From Streptomyces sp. NBC_00162 (lineage in GTDB: Bacteria > Actinomycetota > Actinomycetes > Streptomycetales > Streptomycetaceae): a stretch of DNA of 64,000 nt. Numbering within the stretch: the stretch's first letter is position 1; each line of letters begins with the position of its first letter. Both the position numbers and the translations under genes were made by a program. Location of the stretch: the NCBI RefSeq assembly GCF_024611995.1, contig NZ_CP102509.1:5580001-5644000 (forward strand). The letters are read 5' to 3'. The notes below the pieces were generated by a model, which ran no database searches, was not told where the DNA came from, and worked only from the letters and a program-made list of their open reading frames with translations. Below are positions 52,754 to 62,143 of the stretch, piece by piece.

Positions 52754-53263
52754 TCAGACCCCGGCCAGCAGCTTGCGGAGCAGGCCGGTGAGGAGTTCGA
52801 CCTCCTCCTCGTCCAGCCCGGTGAGCGCGGCGCGCTGTACTTCCAGACCGGCGCCGACGGCCTCGTCGATGAGCGCGAGGCCCCGCTCGGTGATCGTGAC
52901 CTGGAGCCCGCGCCGGTCGTGGGGATCGGGCTTGCGGCAGAGCAGCCCGGCCTTCTCCAGCTTGTCCAGGCGCCCGGTCATGCCGCCCGTGGTGAGCATG
53001 AGCGTGGCCGACAGCTGGCGGGGCGAGAGCGTGTACGGAGCGCCGGAGCGGCGCAGCGTGGCCACGACGTCGAACTCCCCGCGCGAGATGCCGAAGCGGG
53101 CGTAGGTCTGCTCCATCGCGTCGCCCATGCCCCTGGCGATCCGGTAGATGCGGCCGAAGACGGCCATGGGGGCCGTGTCCAGGTCGGGGCGCACGGCGTA
53201 CCACTGGGCGGCGATCGCGTCGACGGCGTCCTTCTCGGACTTCTCGTCCCTCTCGTCCTTCAT
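52754..53263 (-). CDS. MarR-family transcriptional regulator
   Basis: A 169-aa winged-helix regulator. The core reads YARFGISRGEFDVVATLRRS, LSPRQLSATLMLTTGGMTGR, LDKLEKAGLLCRKPDPHDRR and GLQVTITERGLALIDE, the complete MarR DNA-binding segment with the D-x-R wing. Helices before and after form the dimer. It is divergent from an MFS exporter gene, with two palindromes between their starts. It most likely represses the exporter and itself until a small molecule binds. Confidence 0.88.
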   Translation of the reverse strand: MKDERDEKSEKDAVDAIAAQWYAVRPDLDTAPMAVFGRIYRIARGMGDAMEQTYARFGISRGEFDVVATLRRSGAPYTLSPRQLSATLMLTTGGMTGRLDKLEKAGLLCRKPDPHDRRGLQVTITERGLALIDEAVGAGLEVQRAALTGLDEEEVELLTGLLRKLLAGV

Positions 53264-53312
53264 GGCTGGAGTATCCGGTTCCCTTCCGTCGTTCGCAAGA
53301 AAGTTGCTTGAT

Positions 53313-53342
53313 GCTAAGTGGCTTAGCGGTAAGCTACTTACC
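53313..53342. promoter_or_regulatory. Two abutting 15-bp palindromic operators
   Basis: GCTAAG-TGG-CTTAGC (53313-53327) and GGTAAG-CTA-CTTACC (53328-53342) are each perfect interrupted palindromes and touch end to end. They lie 50-80 bases upstream of the MarR start and 25-54 bases upstream of the MFS start, in an AT-rich island where both promoters should be. Confidence 0.8.
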
Positions 53343-53366
53343 AGCAACCGACTTGGGGGAGGCGTC

Positions 53367-54638
53367 GTGAACGCAGTCAGTGCGGCACGGGTGGAGGGGG
53401 AGCGGTCCCTGCTCCTCGGTATCGGGATCAGCGCGGTCGGGATCGGGATGTACGTCCCGTTCTCGCTCGTCTTCTTCCACCACGTCACGGGCCTCTCCTT
53501 CACCCTGGTCGGCCTGGTCCTGACCGTCACCGGGGTGGCCGGACTGATCTTCATGCCGCTGGCGGGCACGGCCGTCGACCGGTTCGGCGCCAAGAAGGTC
53601 AACCTCGTGCTCTACGGGATACGGGCGGTCGGCTTCGCCCTCTACCCCTTCGCGGGCTCCCTGCCCGCCTTCGCCGCGGTCGCCCTCGTCACCGCCCTCG
53701 CCGACCGGTCCTTCGGAGTCGTCCAGCAGTCCCTGATCGGGGAGGTCGCGCAGGGCTCCGCCCGTGACCGGCTCCAGGCCTCCACCCGGGCCCTGCAGAA
53801 CGCCGGGATGGGCGCGGGCGCCCTGCTCGTCTCCGGGGTGCTGGGGCTGTGGGGGACCGGCGGGTTCACCTACACCGCCTGGGCCAACGCGCTTGCCTTC
53901 GCCCTCGCCGGACTGCTCGTCAGCCGGGTGCGCCCGGTCCGCGCCGCCGCGACGGGATCGGCCCGGCCGGCGCCCGCCGGCTACCGGACCGTCCTGCGGG
54001 ACCGGCCCTTCCTCGGGCTCACCGCCGCCAACTTCCTCACCGCGCTGGGCTACGCGGCCCTCTCCGTGCTCTTCCCCCTCTACCTCTCCACCTGGCTGGC
54101 CGCCCCCGACTCCCTCACCGGAGCCGCCTTCACCGTCAACACCGCCCTCTGCGCGGGCGTCGGTGTCCTGATCGCGGGCCGGGTCCGCCGCTCCGGCGCC
54201 CGCCGCACCCGCTCCGCGGCCCTCGGCGCGCTGCTCTTCGCCGCCGCTTTCGTCGGGCAGATCGTGCTCGGGACCCTCCGCCCCGGGCAGACCGTCACCC
54301 TCGTCGCGCTGCTGGCCATCGTCGTCGTCTACACCCTCGGCGAACTGGTGCACAGCCCGTCCGGGGGCGCCCTGTCGGTCTCGGCCGCCCCCGAAGCCGT
54401 CCGCGGCCGCTACCTGGCCACCTACCAGCTCTCGTACTCGCTGGCCACGGCGCTGGCCCCCGCCCTGTTCACCGCCCTGCTCTCCGTCGACGGGCGCCTG
54501 CCCTGGGCCGTACTGACCGTCGCCGCGCTGGGCGCCGCCCTCGCGCTGCTCCGGCTGGAGCGGCACCTGCCCGCGGAGGCCGTGCACGCCGAGCCGCCGG
54601 CCGCGGCGCCGCGCACGCTCGCGCCGGCCGCCGCCTGA
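53367..54638 (+). CDS. MFS transporter
   Basis: A 423-aa major facilitator with twelve predicted membrane helices. The loop 2-3 motif is AGTAVDRFGAKKVNLVLYGI, and a second half repeats similar topology. It resembles the drug/metabolite efflux branch rather than sugar symporters. GTG 53367 follows GGGGGA 6 bases upstream. It is controlled, by position, by the divergent MarR gene. Substrate unknown. Confidence 0.82.
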   Translation: MNAVSAARVEGERSLLLGIGISAVGIGMYVPFSLVFFHHVTGLSFTLVGLVLTVTGVAGLIFMPLAGTAVDRFGAKKVNLVLYGIRAVGFALYPFAGSLPAFAAVALVTALADRSFGVVQQSLIGEVAQGSARDRLQASTRALQNAGMGAGALLVSGVLGLWGTGGFTYTAWANALAFALAGLLVSRVRPVRAAATGSARPAPAGYRTVLRDRPFLGLTAANFLTALGYAALSVLFPLYLSTWLAAPDSLTGAAFTVNTALCAGVGVLIAGRVRRSGARRTRSAALGALLFAAAFVGQIVLGTLRPGQTVTLVALLAIVVVYTLGELVHSPSGGALSVSAAPEAVRGRYLATYQLSYSLATALAPALFTALLSVDGRLPWAVLTVAALGAALALLRLERHLPAEAVHAEPPAAAPRTLAPAAA

Positions 54639-54691
54639 ACGCCTCGCCTGAACCCTGCTGCCTGATCCCCTCTTCCGAGGAGTCGCCTGCC

Positions 54692-55624
54692 ATGAAGCGC
54701 ATCGCCACCGTCGCCCTGACCGCCCTCGCCCCCGTTTCCTGGGGTTCGACCTACGCCGTGACGACCGAACTGCTCCCGCCCGACCGGCCCATGTTCACCG
54801 CGGTCATGCGGGCCCTGCCCGCGGGGCTGCTGCTGACCGCCCTCGCCCGTACGCTGCCCAAGGGCGCATGGTGGTGGAAGTCCGCCGTCCTCGGCACCCT
54901 CAACATCGGCGCCTTCATGCCGCTGCTGTTCCTCTCCGCGTACCGGCTGCCCGGCGGTGTCGCGGCCGTACTCGGCGCCGCCGGACCCCTGTTCGTCGTG
55001 GGGCTCGCCGCCCTCCTCCTCGGGGAGCGGGCGAGCCTGCGCACCGTGCTCGCCGCCGTCGCGGGCGCGTTCGGCGTGAGCATGGTCGTCCTCACCGCCG
55101 AGGCCGAGCTCGACCTCATCGGCATCCTCGCCGGGGTGATCTCCTCCGCCTCCATGGGCGCGGGCACCGTCATGACCAAGCGCTGGGGCCGCCCCGAGGG
55201 GGTCGGCCCGCTGGCCATGGCCGGCTGGCAGCTCACCGTGGGCGGGCTGGTCATCATCCCCGTCGCCGCGCTCGTCGAGGGGGCGCCGCCCGCGCTCGAC
55301 GGCAGGGCCCTGCTCGGCTACGGCTACATGATGCTGATCAACACCGGTATCGCGTACTGGCTCTGGTTCCGCGGGATCGGCCGGCTCAGCGCCACCTCGG
55401 TCACCCTGCTCGGCCCGCTCTCGCCGCTCACCGCCGCCGTCATCGGCTGGGCCGCCCTCGGACAGGCGCTGACCCCCGTACAGCTGGTGGGCATGGCGAT
55501 CGCCTTCGGAGCCACCGTCGCAGGCCAGATCGTGGTCGCCCGTACCGCTCAACCGTTCAGTTCAACTGAACAGAACGATCGAAACATTTCGATGGACCTG
55601 AGCGATGAGAGGGTGCGACGGTAG
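54692..55624 (+). CDS. EamA (DMT superfamily) transporter
   Basis: A 310-aa ten-helix transporter with two EamA halves (ALTALAPVSWGSTYAVTTEL and VISSASMGAGTVMTKRWGR). It begins 53 bases after the MFS gene and may be in the same operon. The last 20 residues (SSTEQNDRNISMDLSDERVR) are hydrophilic and encoded by DNA containing two perfect palindromes, so the tail may be shaped by a promoter lying in the coding sequence. Substrates of this family include amino acids and metabolites. Confidence 0.82.
   Translation: MKRIATVALTALAPVSWGSTYAVTTELLPPDRPMFTAVMRALPAGLLLTALARTLPKGAWWWKSAVLGTLNIGAFMPLLFLSAYRLPGGVAAVLGAAGPLFVVGLAALLLGERASLRTVLAAVAGAFGVSMVVLTAEAELDLIGILAGVISSASMGAGTVMTKRWGRPEGVGPLAMAGWQLTVGGLVIIPVAALVEGAPPALDGRALLGYGYMMLINTGIAYWLWFRGIGRLSATSVTLLGPLSPLTAAVIGWAALGQALTPVQLVGMAIAFGATVAGQIVVARTAQPFSSTEQNDRNISMDLSDERVRR
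55555..55593. promoter_or_regulatory. Two perfect palindromes before the second EamA gene
   Basis: GTTCAGTTCAACTGAAC (55555-55571, 17 bp) and ATCGAAACATTTCGAT (55578-55593, 16 bp) are exact palindromes 6 bases apart. They sit in the 3' coding end of one transporter gene and 74-112 bases upstream of the next start, in AT-rich sequence. A regulator site for the second EamA gene is likely; the LysR encoded downstream is one candidate. Confidence 0.6.
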
Positions 55625-55666
55625 TCCCCACGACAGACAGACCCGACCCCGAGGGGGAGACACACA

Positions 55667-56593
55667 GTGGCCGTCATGGACCGCGTCCGTACCGCTTCGC
55701 ACGGCAAGCCCACAGCCACGGGAAAGAAGGGGGCCGCCGGACTCGGCGTACTCCTCGCCCTGCTCGCGACGGTCGTCTGGTCCGGCAGCTTCGTCGCCAC
55801 CCGGGACATGGCCGACAGCGTCCCGCCCGTCCAGGCCGTCTTCTGGCGCTGGATCATCGCCACCCTCGCGGTGGCCCCCTTCGCCGCCCGCCAGGCCTGG
55901 CAGCAGCGGGCCCTGATCCGGGCGCACCTCGGCTTCGTCGCCCTCGCCACGCTGTTCGGCGTCACCCTCTACAACACCCTCGTGCACCAGGCCGGACTGA
56001 CCACATCCGCCTCCAACATGGGCATGATCATGGCCGCTTCGCCCGTCGTCATGGCGCTCTACGCCCGGCTCGGCGGCGAACGGCTCGGCGCCCGGCGCAC
56101 CTTCGGGCTGCTGCTGGCCGCCTTCGGGGTGCTGCTGCTCGTCGGCGACGGCTCCCTCGGCTTCGACTTCGGCGCCGGCGACCTGTGGATGTTCGGCGCG
56201 GCCCTGTCCTTCGCCAGCTACAGCGCCCTGCTCAAGCGCAAGCCCGCCGAACTGGGCGGCCTGGCCTTCCTGATCACCACCTTCGTGCTCGGCGCGCTGA
56301 TGCTGGCCCCCGCCTACGCGATCTCCGTCTCCGTGCAGGGCGGCTTCGAGGTCACCGCCGGAACGGCCGGACCGCTGCTGTACGTCGGGGTGTTCTCCTC
56401 GGCCGTCGCCTTCTTCGCCTGGAACAAGGCGATCTCGGTCATCGGGGCGGCCCGCGCCGGAGTCGTCTACTACCTCCAGCCGGTGTGCGTGGCGGGCCTC
56501 GGCTTCCTGCTGCTGGGCGAGCAGACCGGCCCGACCCAACTGCTCTGCATGGCGCTGATCCTGGGCGGCGTGGCACTGGGAGCACGGCGGTAG
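55667..56593 (+). CDS. EamA (DMT superfamily) transporter
   Basis: A 308-aa ten-helix transporter starting at GTG 55667 with GAGGGGGAGA upstream. The two halves contain LLALLATVVWSGSFVATRDM and LSFASYSALLKRKPAELGGL, ending with YLQPVCVAGLGFLLLGEQ, a typical EamA repeat end. It is distinct in sequence from the preceding EamA protein, so the pair is not a recent duplication. It lies 10 bases upstream of a LysR gene; that pairing often means export controlled by the regulator. Confidence 0.82.
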   Translation: MAVMDRVRTASHGKPTATGKKGAAGLGVLLALLATVVWSGSFVATRDMADSVPPVQAVFWRWIIATLAVAPFAARQAWQQRALIRAHLGFVALATLFGVTLYNTLVHQAGLTTSASNMGMIMAASPVVMALYARLGGERLGARRTFGLLLAAFGVLLLVGDGSLGFDFGAGDLWMFGAALSFASYSALLKRKPAELGGLAFLITTFVLGALMLAPAYAISVSVQGGFEVTAGTAGPLLYVGVFSSAVAFFAWNKAISVIGAARAGVVYYLQPVCVAGLGFLLLGEQTGPTQLLCMALILGGVALGARR

Positions 56594-56603
56594 GTTCGGC
56601 CCC

Positions 56604-57539
56604 ATGACCGAGTGGGACATCAAGAAGCTGCGGATCCTGCGGACCCTCGCCGAACAGGGGACCGTGACCGCGACGGCCGAGGCGCTGCACATGACGCCCT
56701 CGGCCGTTTCGCAGCAGCTGACGAACCTCGCGCGGCAGCTCGGGGTGGCGCTGCTGGAGGCCCAGGGCCGCCGGGTCCGGCTCACCGACGCGGCGCACCT
56801 CGTACTGCGGCACGCGGAGGCGGTGTTCGCGGAGCTGGAGCGGGCCGACGCGGAGCTGGCCGGGTATCTCGCCGGGGACGCGGGGGAGGTGCGGATCGGC
56901 GCCTTCTCCACCGCCGTGCCGGCGCTCGTGGTCCCGGCGGTGGCGGCGCTGCGGCGGTCCCACCCGGGGGTGGAGGTCCGGATCCGGGAGACGGAGGCGG
57001 CGGAGTCGTACGAGCTCCTGTCGGCCGGCGGCGTGGACCTGGCGCTCTCACTGGCGGCCCATGCGCCGACCGCGCGCGATCCCCGGTTCACCCGGGTGAC
57101 GCTGATGGAGGACCCGCTGGACGTGGCCCTCCCGCCGGGGCATCCGCTGGCGGCCGCGCCGGACCTGAGGCTGGCGGACCTGTCCGGAGACCCGTGGATC
57201 TACGGGGGCAGCGGCCCCTGGTCGGAGATCGCCGTGGGCGCGTGCGAGGCGGCGGGCTTCGTCCCGGAGCAGGCGCACTCGGCGTCCGGCTGGACCGCGA
57301 TCCTGGCCATGGTGGAGGCCGGCATGGGCGTGGCCCTCGTACCCCGCATGGTGTCGAGCCGCGCCTCGGGCGTGGCGGTCCGGGTCCTCACCCACGACCG
57401 CCCGACGCGGCACGTCATCGCGGCGGTCCGCCGTGGCGCGGAGTCCGCGCCGGCGGTGTCCCACGCCCTGACGGCCCTGCGCGCCGCCGCTGCTGGGGCT
57501 CCGCCCCAGACCCCGCGCCTCAAACGCCGGCGGGGCTGA
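56604..57539 (+). CDS. LysR-family transcriptional regulator with repeat-derived C-terminus
   Basis: A 311-aa regulator. The N-terminal winged helix is clear (KKLRILRTLAEQGTVTATAE, ALHMTPSAVSQQLTNLARQL), followed by the LysR substrate domain (VRIGAFSTAVPALVVPAVAA, GVDLALSLAAHAP, GMGVALVPRMVSS). The last 16 residues, including AGAPPQTPRLKRRRG, are encoded by the left arm of the palindromic repeat also found in iolB, so the natural stop has been replaced. It sits 10 bases after the EamA gene and probably regulates it. Confidence 0.85.
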   Translation: MTEWDIKKLRILRTLAEQGTVTATAEALHMTPSAVSQQLTNLARQLGVALLEAQGRRVRLTDAAHLVLRHAEAVFAELERADAELAGYLAGDAGEVRIGAFSTAVPALVVPAVAALRRSHPGVEVRIRETEAAESYELLSAGGVDLALSLAAHAPTARDPRFTRVTLMEDPLDVALPPGHPLAAAPDLRLADLSGDPWIYGGSGPWSEIAVGACEAAGFVPEQAHSASGWTAILAMVEAGMGVALVPRMVSSRASGVAVRVLTHDRPTRHVIAAVRRGAESAPAVSHALTALRAAAAGAPPQTPRLKRRRG

Positions 57540-57560
57540 AATTGCCCCGCCGGCGACTGA
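57490..57560. repeat. Second, partial copy of the palindromic repeat
   Basis: The left arm (57490-57537) is nearly identical to that in iolB, from GCTGCTGGGGCTCCGCCCC through CTCAAACGCCGG. The right arm is shortened to CCCCGCCGGCGACTGAGG. It forms the convergent end of the LysR and pepN genes and could act as a terminator for both, a typical position for this element. Confidence 0.8.
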
Positions 57561-57566
57561 GGCGGC

Positions 57567-60158
57567 TTAGACCCGAGCGGCAGCGGAAGCGGCGTCGGCT
57601 GCCTGGGCCCGCAAGGCGCGTTCGACGCCCGCGCGGGACTCCGAGACCAGCCGGCGCAGGGCCGCGTTCGGCTCGGCCGAGGCCAGCCAGGCGTCCGTCG
57701 CGGCCAGGGTCTCCGGGGAGACCGCGAGCGCCGGGTACAGGCCGAGCGCGATCTGCTGGGCGATCTCGTGGCTGCGGGTGTCCCAGACCTGCTTGACCGC
57801 CGCGAAGTACTTCTCGGTGTACGGGGCGAGCAGCTCGCGCTGGTCGGTCTGCACGAAGCCGGCGATCACCGCCTCCTGCACCGCGTTCGGCAGGTCATCG
57901 GCCTCCACCACCGAGGCCCACGCCCCGGCCTTGGCCTCCGCCGTCGGGCGCGCCGCCCGGCAGGTCGCAGCGTGGCGCTCGCCCGCCGCCGTGGAGTCCC
58001 GCTCCAGCTCGGCCGCGATGGCCGGCTCGCCGGAGACACCCGTCGCGACCAGGCGCTCCAGGAACGTCCAGCGCAGCTCCGTGTCGACGGCCAGGCCCTC
58101 GAGCACGGCCGCGCCGTCCAGCAGCGCCGACAGGTACGTCAGCTGACCCTCGGTACGGGCGGTGTCCGCGAACGTACGTGCCCACGCCAGCTGGTGGTCG
58201 CTGCCCGGCTCGGCCGCACGCAGGTGCTCCAGCGCGGCCTCGGTCCAGATCGCCAGGCCCTCCTCGCGCCACGCCGGGTCGGCGTACAGGTCGACGGCCA
58301 GCTTCGCCTGACGCTGCAGCGTCTGGACGACGCCGATGTCGGACTCCTTGCCGATGCCGGAGAGCACCAGCGCGAGGTAGTCACGGGTGGCCAGCTCGCC
58401 GTCCCGGGTCATGTCCCAGGCCGAGGCCCAGCACAGCGCGCGCGGCAGGGACTCGGTGAAGTCGCCCAGGTGCGCGGTCACGCATCCCAGCGAGACCTCG
58501 TCCAGGCGGACCTTCGCGTACGACAGGTCGTCGTCGTTCAGCAGCACGACGGCCGGGCGGGCGCGGCCCACCAGCTCCGGCACCGCCGTCAGCGCGCCGT
58601 CGATGTCCAGCTCGATCCGGTCGGTGCGCACGAGGCGGCCGTCCTGGAGCTCGTACAGGCCCACCGCGATGCGGTGCGGGCGCAGTACCGGCTCGCCCTT
58701 GGCGCCCGCCGGGAGCGCCGGGGCCTCCTGGCGGATCGCGAAGGCGGTGATCGCACCGTTCGCGTCCGTCTCGATCTCCGGGCGCAGGATGTTGATGCCC
58801 GCGGTCTCCAGCCACGCCTTCGACCAGGCGGTCAGGTCGCGGCCCGAGGTCTCCTCCAGGGCGCCCAGCAGGTCGGACAGGCGCGTGTTCCCGAACGCGT
58901 GCGCCTTGAAGTACGCCTGCACGCCCTTGAAGAACTCGTCCATGCCGACGTAGGCCACGAGCTGCTTGAGCACCGAGGCGCCCTTGGCGTACGTGATGCC
59001 GTCGAAGTTGACCAGGACGTCGTCCAGGTCACGGATGTCCGCCATGATCGGGTGCGTGGACGGCAGCTGGTCCTGCCGGTACGCCCAGGTCTTCGTGGAG
59101 TTGGCGAAGGTGGTCCACGCGTGCGGCCACTTCGAGCCCTCGGCGTAGGCCTGGCAGGCGATCGAGGTGTAGGTGGCGAACGACTCGTTCAGCCACAGGT
59201 CGTTCCACCACTCCATGGTGACGAGGTCGCCGAACCACATGTGGGCGAGCTCGTGCAGGATCGTCTCCGCGCGCACCTGGTAGGCGGCGTCCGTCACCTT
59301 CGAGCGGAAGACGTACTGGTCGCGGAAGGTGACGGCGCCCGCGTTCTCCATGGCGCCGGCGTTGAACTCCGGGACGAAGAGCTGGTCGTACTTGGTGAAC
59401 GGGTAGGCGTAGGCGAACTTCTCCTGGAACCAGTCGAAGCCCTGCCGGGTCACCTCGAAGATCGCGTCCGCGTCGAGGAACTCGGCGAGCGAGGGCCGGC
59501 AGTAGATGCCGAGCGGCACGGACTGCCCGTCCGGGCCCTCGTAGGAGCTGTGCACCGAGTGGTACGGGCCGACGATCAGCGCGGTGATGTACGAGGAGAT
59601 GCGCGGGGTCGGCTCGAAGACCCACACGTTGTCCTTGACGTCCGCGGCCTCCGGCGTCACCGAGTTCGAGATGACCGTCCAGCCCTCGGGGGCCGTCACG
59701 GTGAACTGGAACGTGGCCTTCAGGTCGGGCTGCTCGAAGCTGGCGAAGACCCGCCGCGCGTCCGGCACCTCGAACTGGGTGTACAGGTAGGCCTGCTGGT
59801 CGACCGGGTCGACGAAGCGGTGCAGGCCCTCGCCGGTGTTGGTGTACGCGCAGTCCGCGACGACCCGGAGCTCGTTGGCCCCGGCCGCCAGGTGCTCCAG
59901 GGCGATGCGCGAGTCCCGGAAGACGGCGGCGACGTCCAGCGACTTGCCGTTCAGGACGACCTCGTGCACGGCCGGGGCGACCAGGTCGATGAAGGTCTCG
60001 GCCCCGGCCTCGGCCGACTGGAAGCGCACGGTGGTCACGGAGGGGTACGTACCGCCCTCCTGCGCGCCGCTGAGATCGAGTTCGATCTCGTAGGAGTCGA
60101 CGGTCAGCAGCTTTGCCCGCTGCTGAGCCTCTTCACGGGTGAGATTCGTGCCTGGCAC
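57567..60158 (-). CDS. pepN: Aminopeptidase N (M1 zinc metalloprotease)
   Basis: An 863-aa M1 enzyme that removes N-terminal residues from peptides. The substrate-anchoring GAMENAGAVTF (near residue 267), zinc site HELAHMWFGDLVTMEWWND followed by WLNESFAT (near 300-325) and a long helical ERAP1-like C-terminal domain are all present. There is no signal peptide, so it is cytoplasmic. GTG 60158, giving (M)PGTNLTREEAQQRAKLL, is chosen over ATG 60194 because GGAGA lies 7 bases before it and this matches the known Streptomyces PepN start. Confidence 0.93.
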   Translation of the reverse strand: MPGTNLTREEAQQRAKLLTVDSYEIELDLSGAQEGGTYPSVTTVRFQSAEAGAETFIDLVAPAVHEVVLNGKSLDVAAVFRDSRIALEHLAAGANELRVVADCAYTNTGEGLHRFVDPVDQQAYLYTQFEVPDARRVFASFEQPDLKATFQFTVTAPEGWTVISNSVTPEAADVKDNVWVFEPTPRISSYITALIVGPYHSVHSSYEGPDGQSVPLGIYCRPSLAEFLDADAIFEVTRQGFDWFQEKFAYAYPFTKYDQLFVPEFNAGAMENAGAVTFRDQYVFRSKVTDAAYQVRAETILHELAHMWFGDLVTMEWWNDLWLNESFATYTSIACQAYAEGSKWPHAWTTFANSTKTWAYRQDQLPSTHPIMADIRDLDDVLVNFDGITYAKGASVLKQLVAYVGMDEFFKGVQAYFKAHAFGNTRLSDLLGALEETSGRDLTAWSKAWLETAGINILRPEIETDANGAITAFAIRQEAPALPAGAKGEPVLRPHRIAVGLYELQDGRLVRTDRIELDIDGALTAVPELVGRARPAVVLLNDDDLSYAKVRLDEVSLGCVTAHLGDFTESLPRALCWASAWDMTRDGELATRDYLALVLSGIGKESDIGVVQTLQRQAKLAVDLYADPAWREEGLAIWTEAALEHLRAAEPGSDHQLAWARTFADTARTEGQLTYLSALLDGAAVLEGLAVDTELRWTFLERLVATGVSGEPAIAAELERDSTAAGERHAATCRAARPTAEAKAGAWASVVEADDLPNAVQEAVIAGFVQTDQRELLAPYTEKYFAAVKQVWDTRSHEIAQQIALGLYPALAVSPETLAATDAWLASAEPNAALRRLVSESRAGVERALRAQAADAASAAARV

Positions 60159-60296
60159 GCGGTCATCTCCTTCGATGGTTACGTTGCCCGCCATCCTTCC
60201 ACGAGGGCCGGGTCACCGTGCCGGAGTAATCCACGGGCGAACGCGAGGTCGGAAACCTGCCAGACGGCGGCGGGCGGCGGCGCGACGCTGGTGGGC

Positions 60297-60800
60297 ATGA
60301 GCATCAGGTACTGGGCGAGGCCCATCGAGGAGGCGGCGCTCAAAGAGCTCCGCGTACGTGACGACGCGGGGCGGGAGCCCGTCCCGTACACCGACGACGA
60401 GGGCGGCGCGCCGCTGAGGTGCTGCCTGCGGCCGAGCGCGGCCGGTGAGCGGATCGTGCTCGTCTCGTACGCACCGCTGCGCCGCTGGGCCGCCGCCACC
60501 GGGGCGGAGCCGGGTGCGTACGACGAGCAGGGGCCGGTCTTCGTCCATGCCGAGGACTGCGGCGGGCCCGCCGGTGGCGCGGAGTCGTACCCCTTCACCC
60601 GGCCGGGCCTGCAGCGCACCGCCCGCCGGTACAGCGCCCGCGGGCACATACTCGGCGGGCGGGTGCTCGACCTCGGCGATGACCCCGAAGCCGTGCTCGG
60701 GCAGGCCCTGGACGAGGCCTTCGGCGATCCGCAGGTCGCGCTAGTGCACGTCAGGGCCGCCGAGTTCGGCTGCTTCCAGTTCGAGGTGCGCAGGCCCTGA
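60297..60800 (+). CDS. DUF1203 domain protein
   Basis: A 167-aa soluble protein with the DUF1203 pattern: LRCCLRPSAAGERIVLVSYA near residue 40, then AYDEQGPVFVHAEDC and a C-terminal ALVHVRAAEFGCFQFEVRRP. Function of the family is unknown. It is divergent from pepN, 138 bp between starts, and ends at a hairpin shared with asd. Confidence 0.75.
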   Translation: MSIRYWARPIEEAALKELRVRDDAGREPVPYTDDEGGAPLRCCLRPSAAGERIVLVSYAPLRRWAAATGAEPGAYDEQGPVFVHAEDCGGPAGGAESYPFTRPGLQRTARRYSARGHILGGRVLDLGDDPEAVLGQALDEAFGDPQVALVHVRAAEFGCFQFEVRRP

Positions 60801-60807
60801 CAGGGGA

Positions 60808-60838
60808 GAGGGGCGGCGCCCTGACGGCGCCGCCCCTC
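60808..60838. terminator. Bidirectional terminator between DUF1203 gene and asd
   Basis: Perfect 13-bp arms GAGGGGCGGCGCC and GGCGCCGCCCCTC around a 5-base loop fill the gap between the two convergent stops. Confidence 0.85.
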
Positions 60839-60854
60839 AGCCGTGCGAGCGGGA

Positions 60855-62143
<1,289 letters not shown>

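Noticed and set aside
54692..56593. Two EamA genes as a recent tandem duplication
   Set aside because: The two proteins share fold but little sequence, so they are separate family members.
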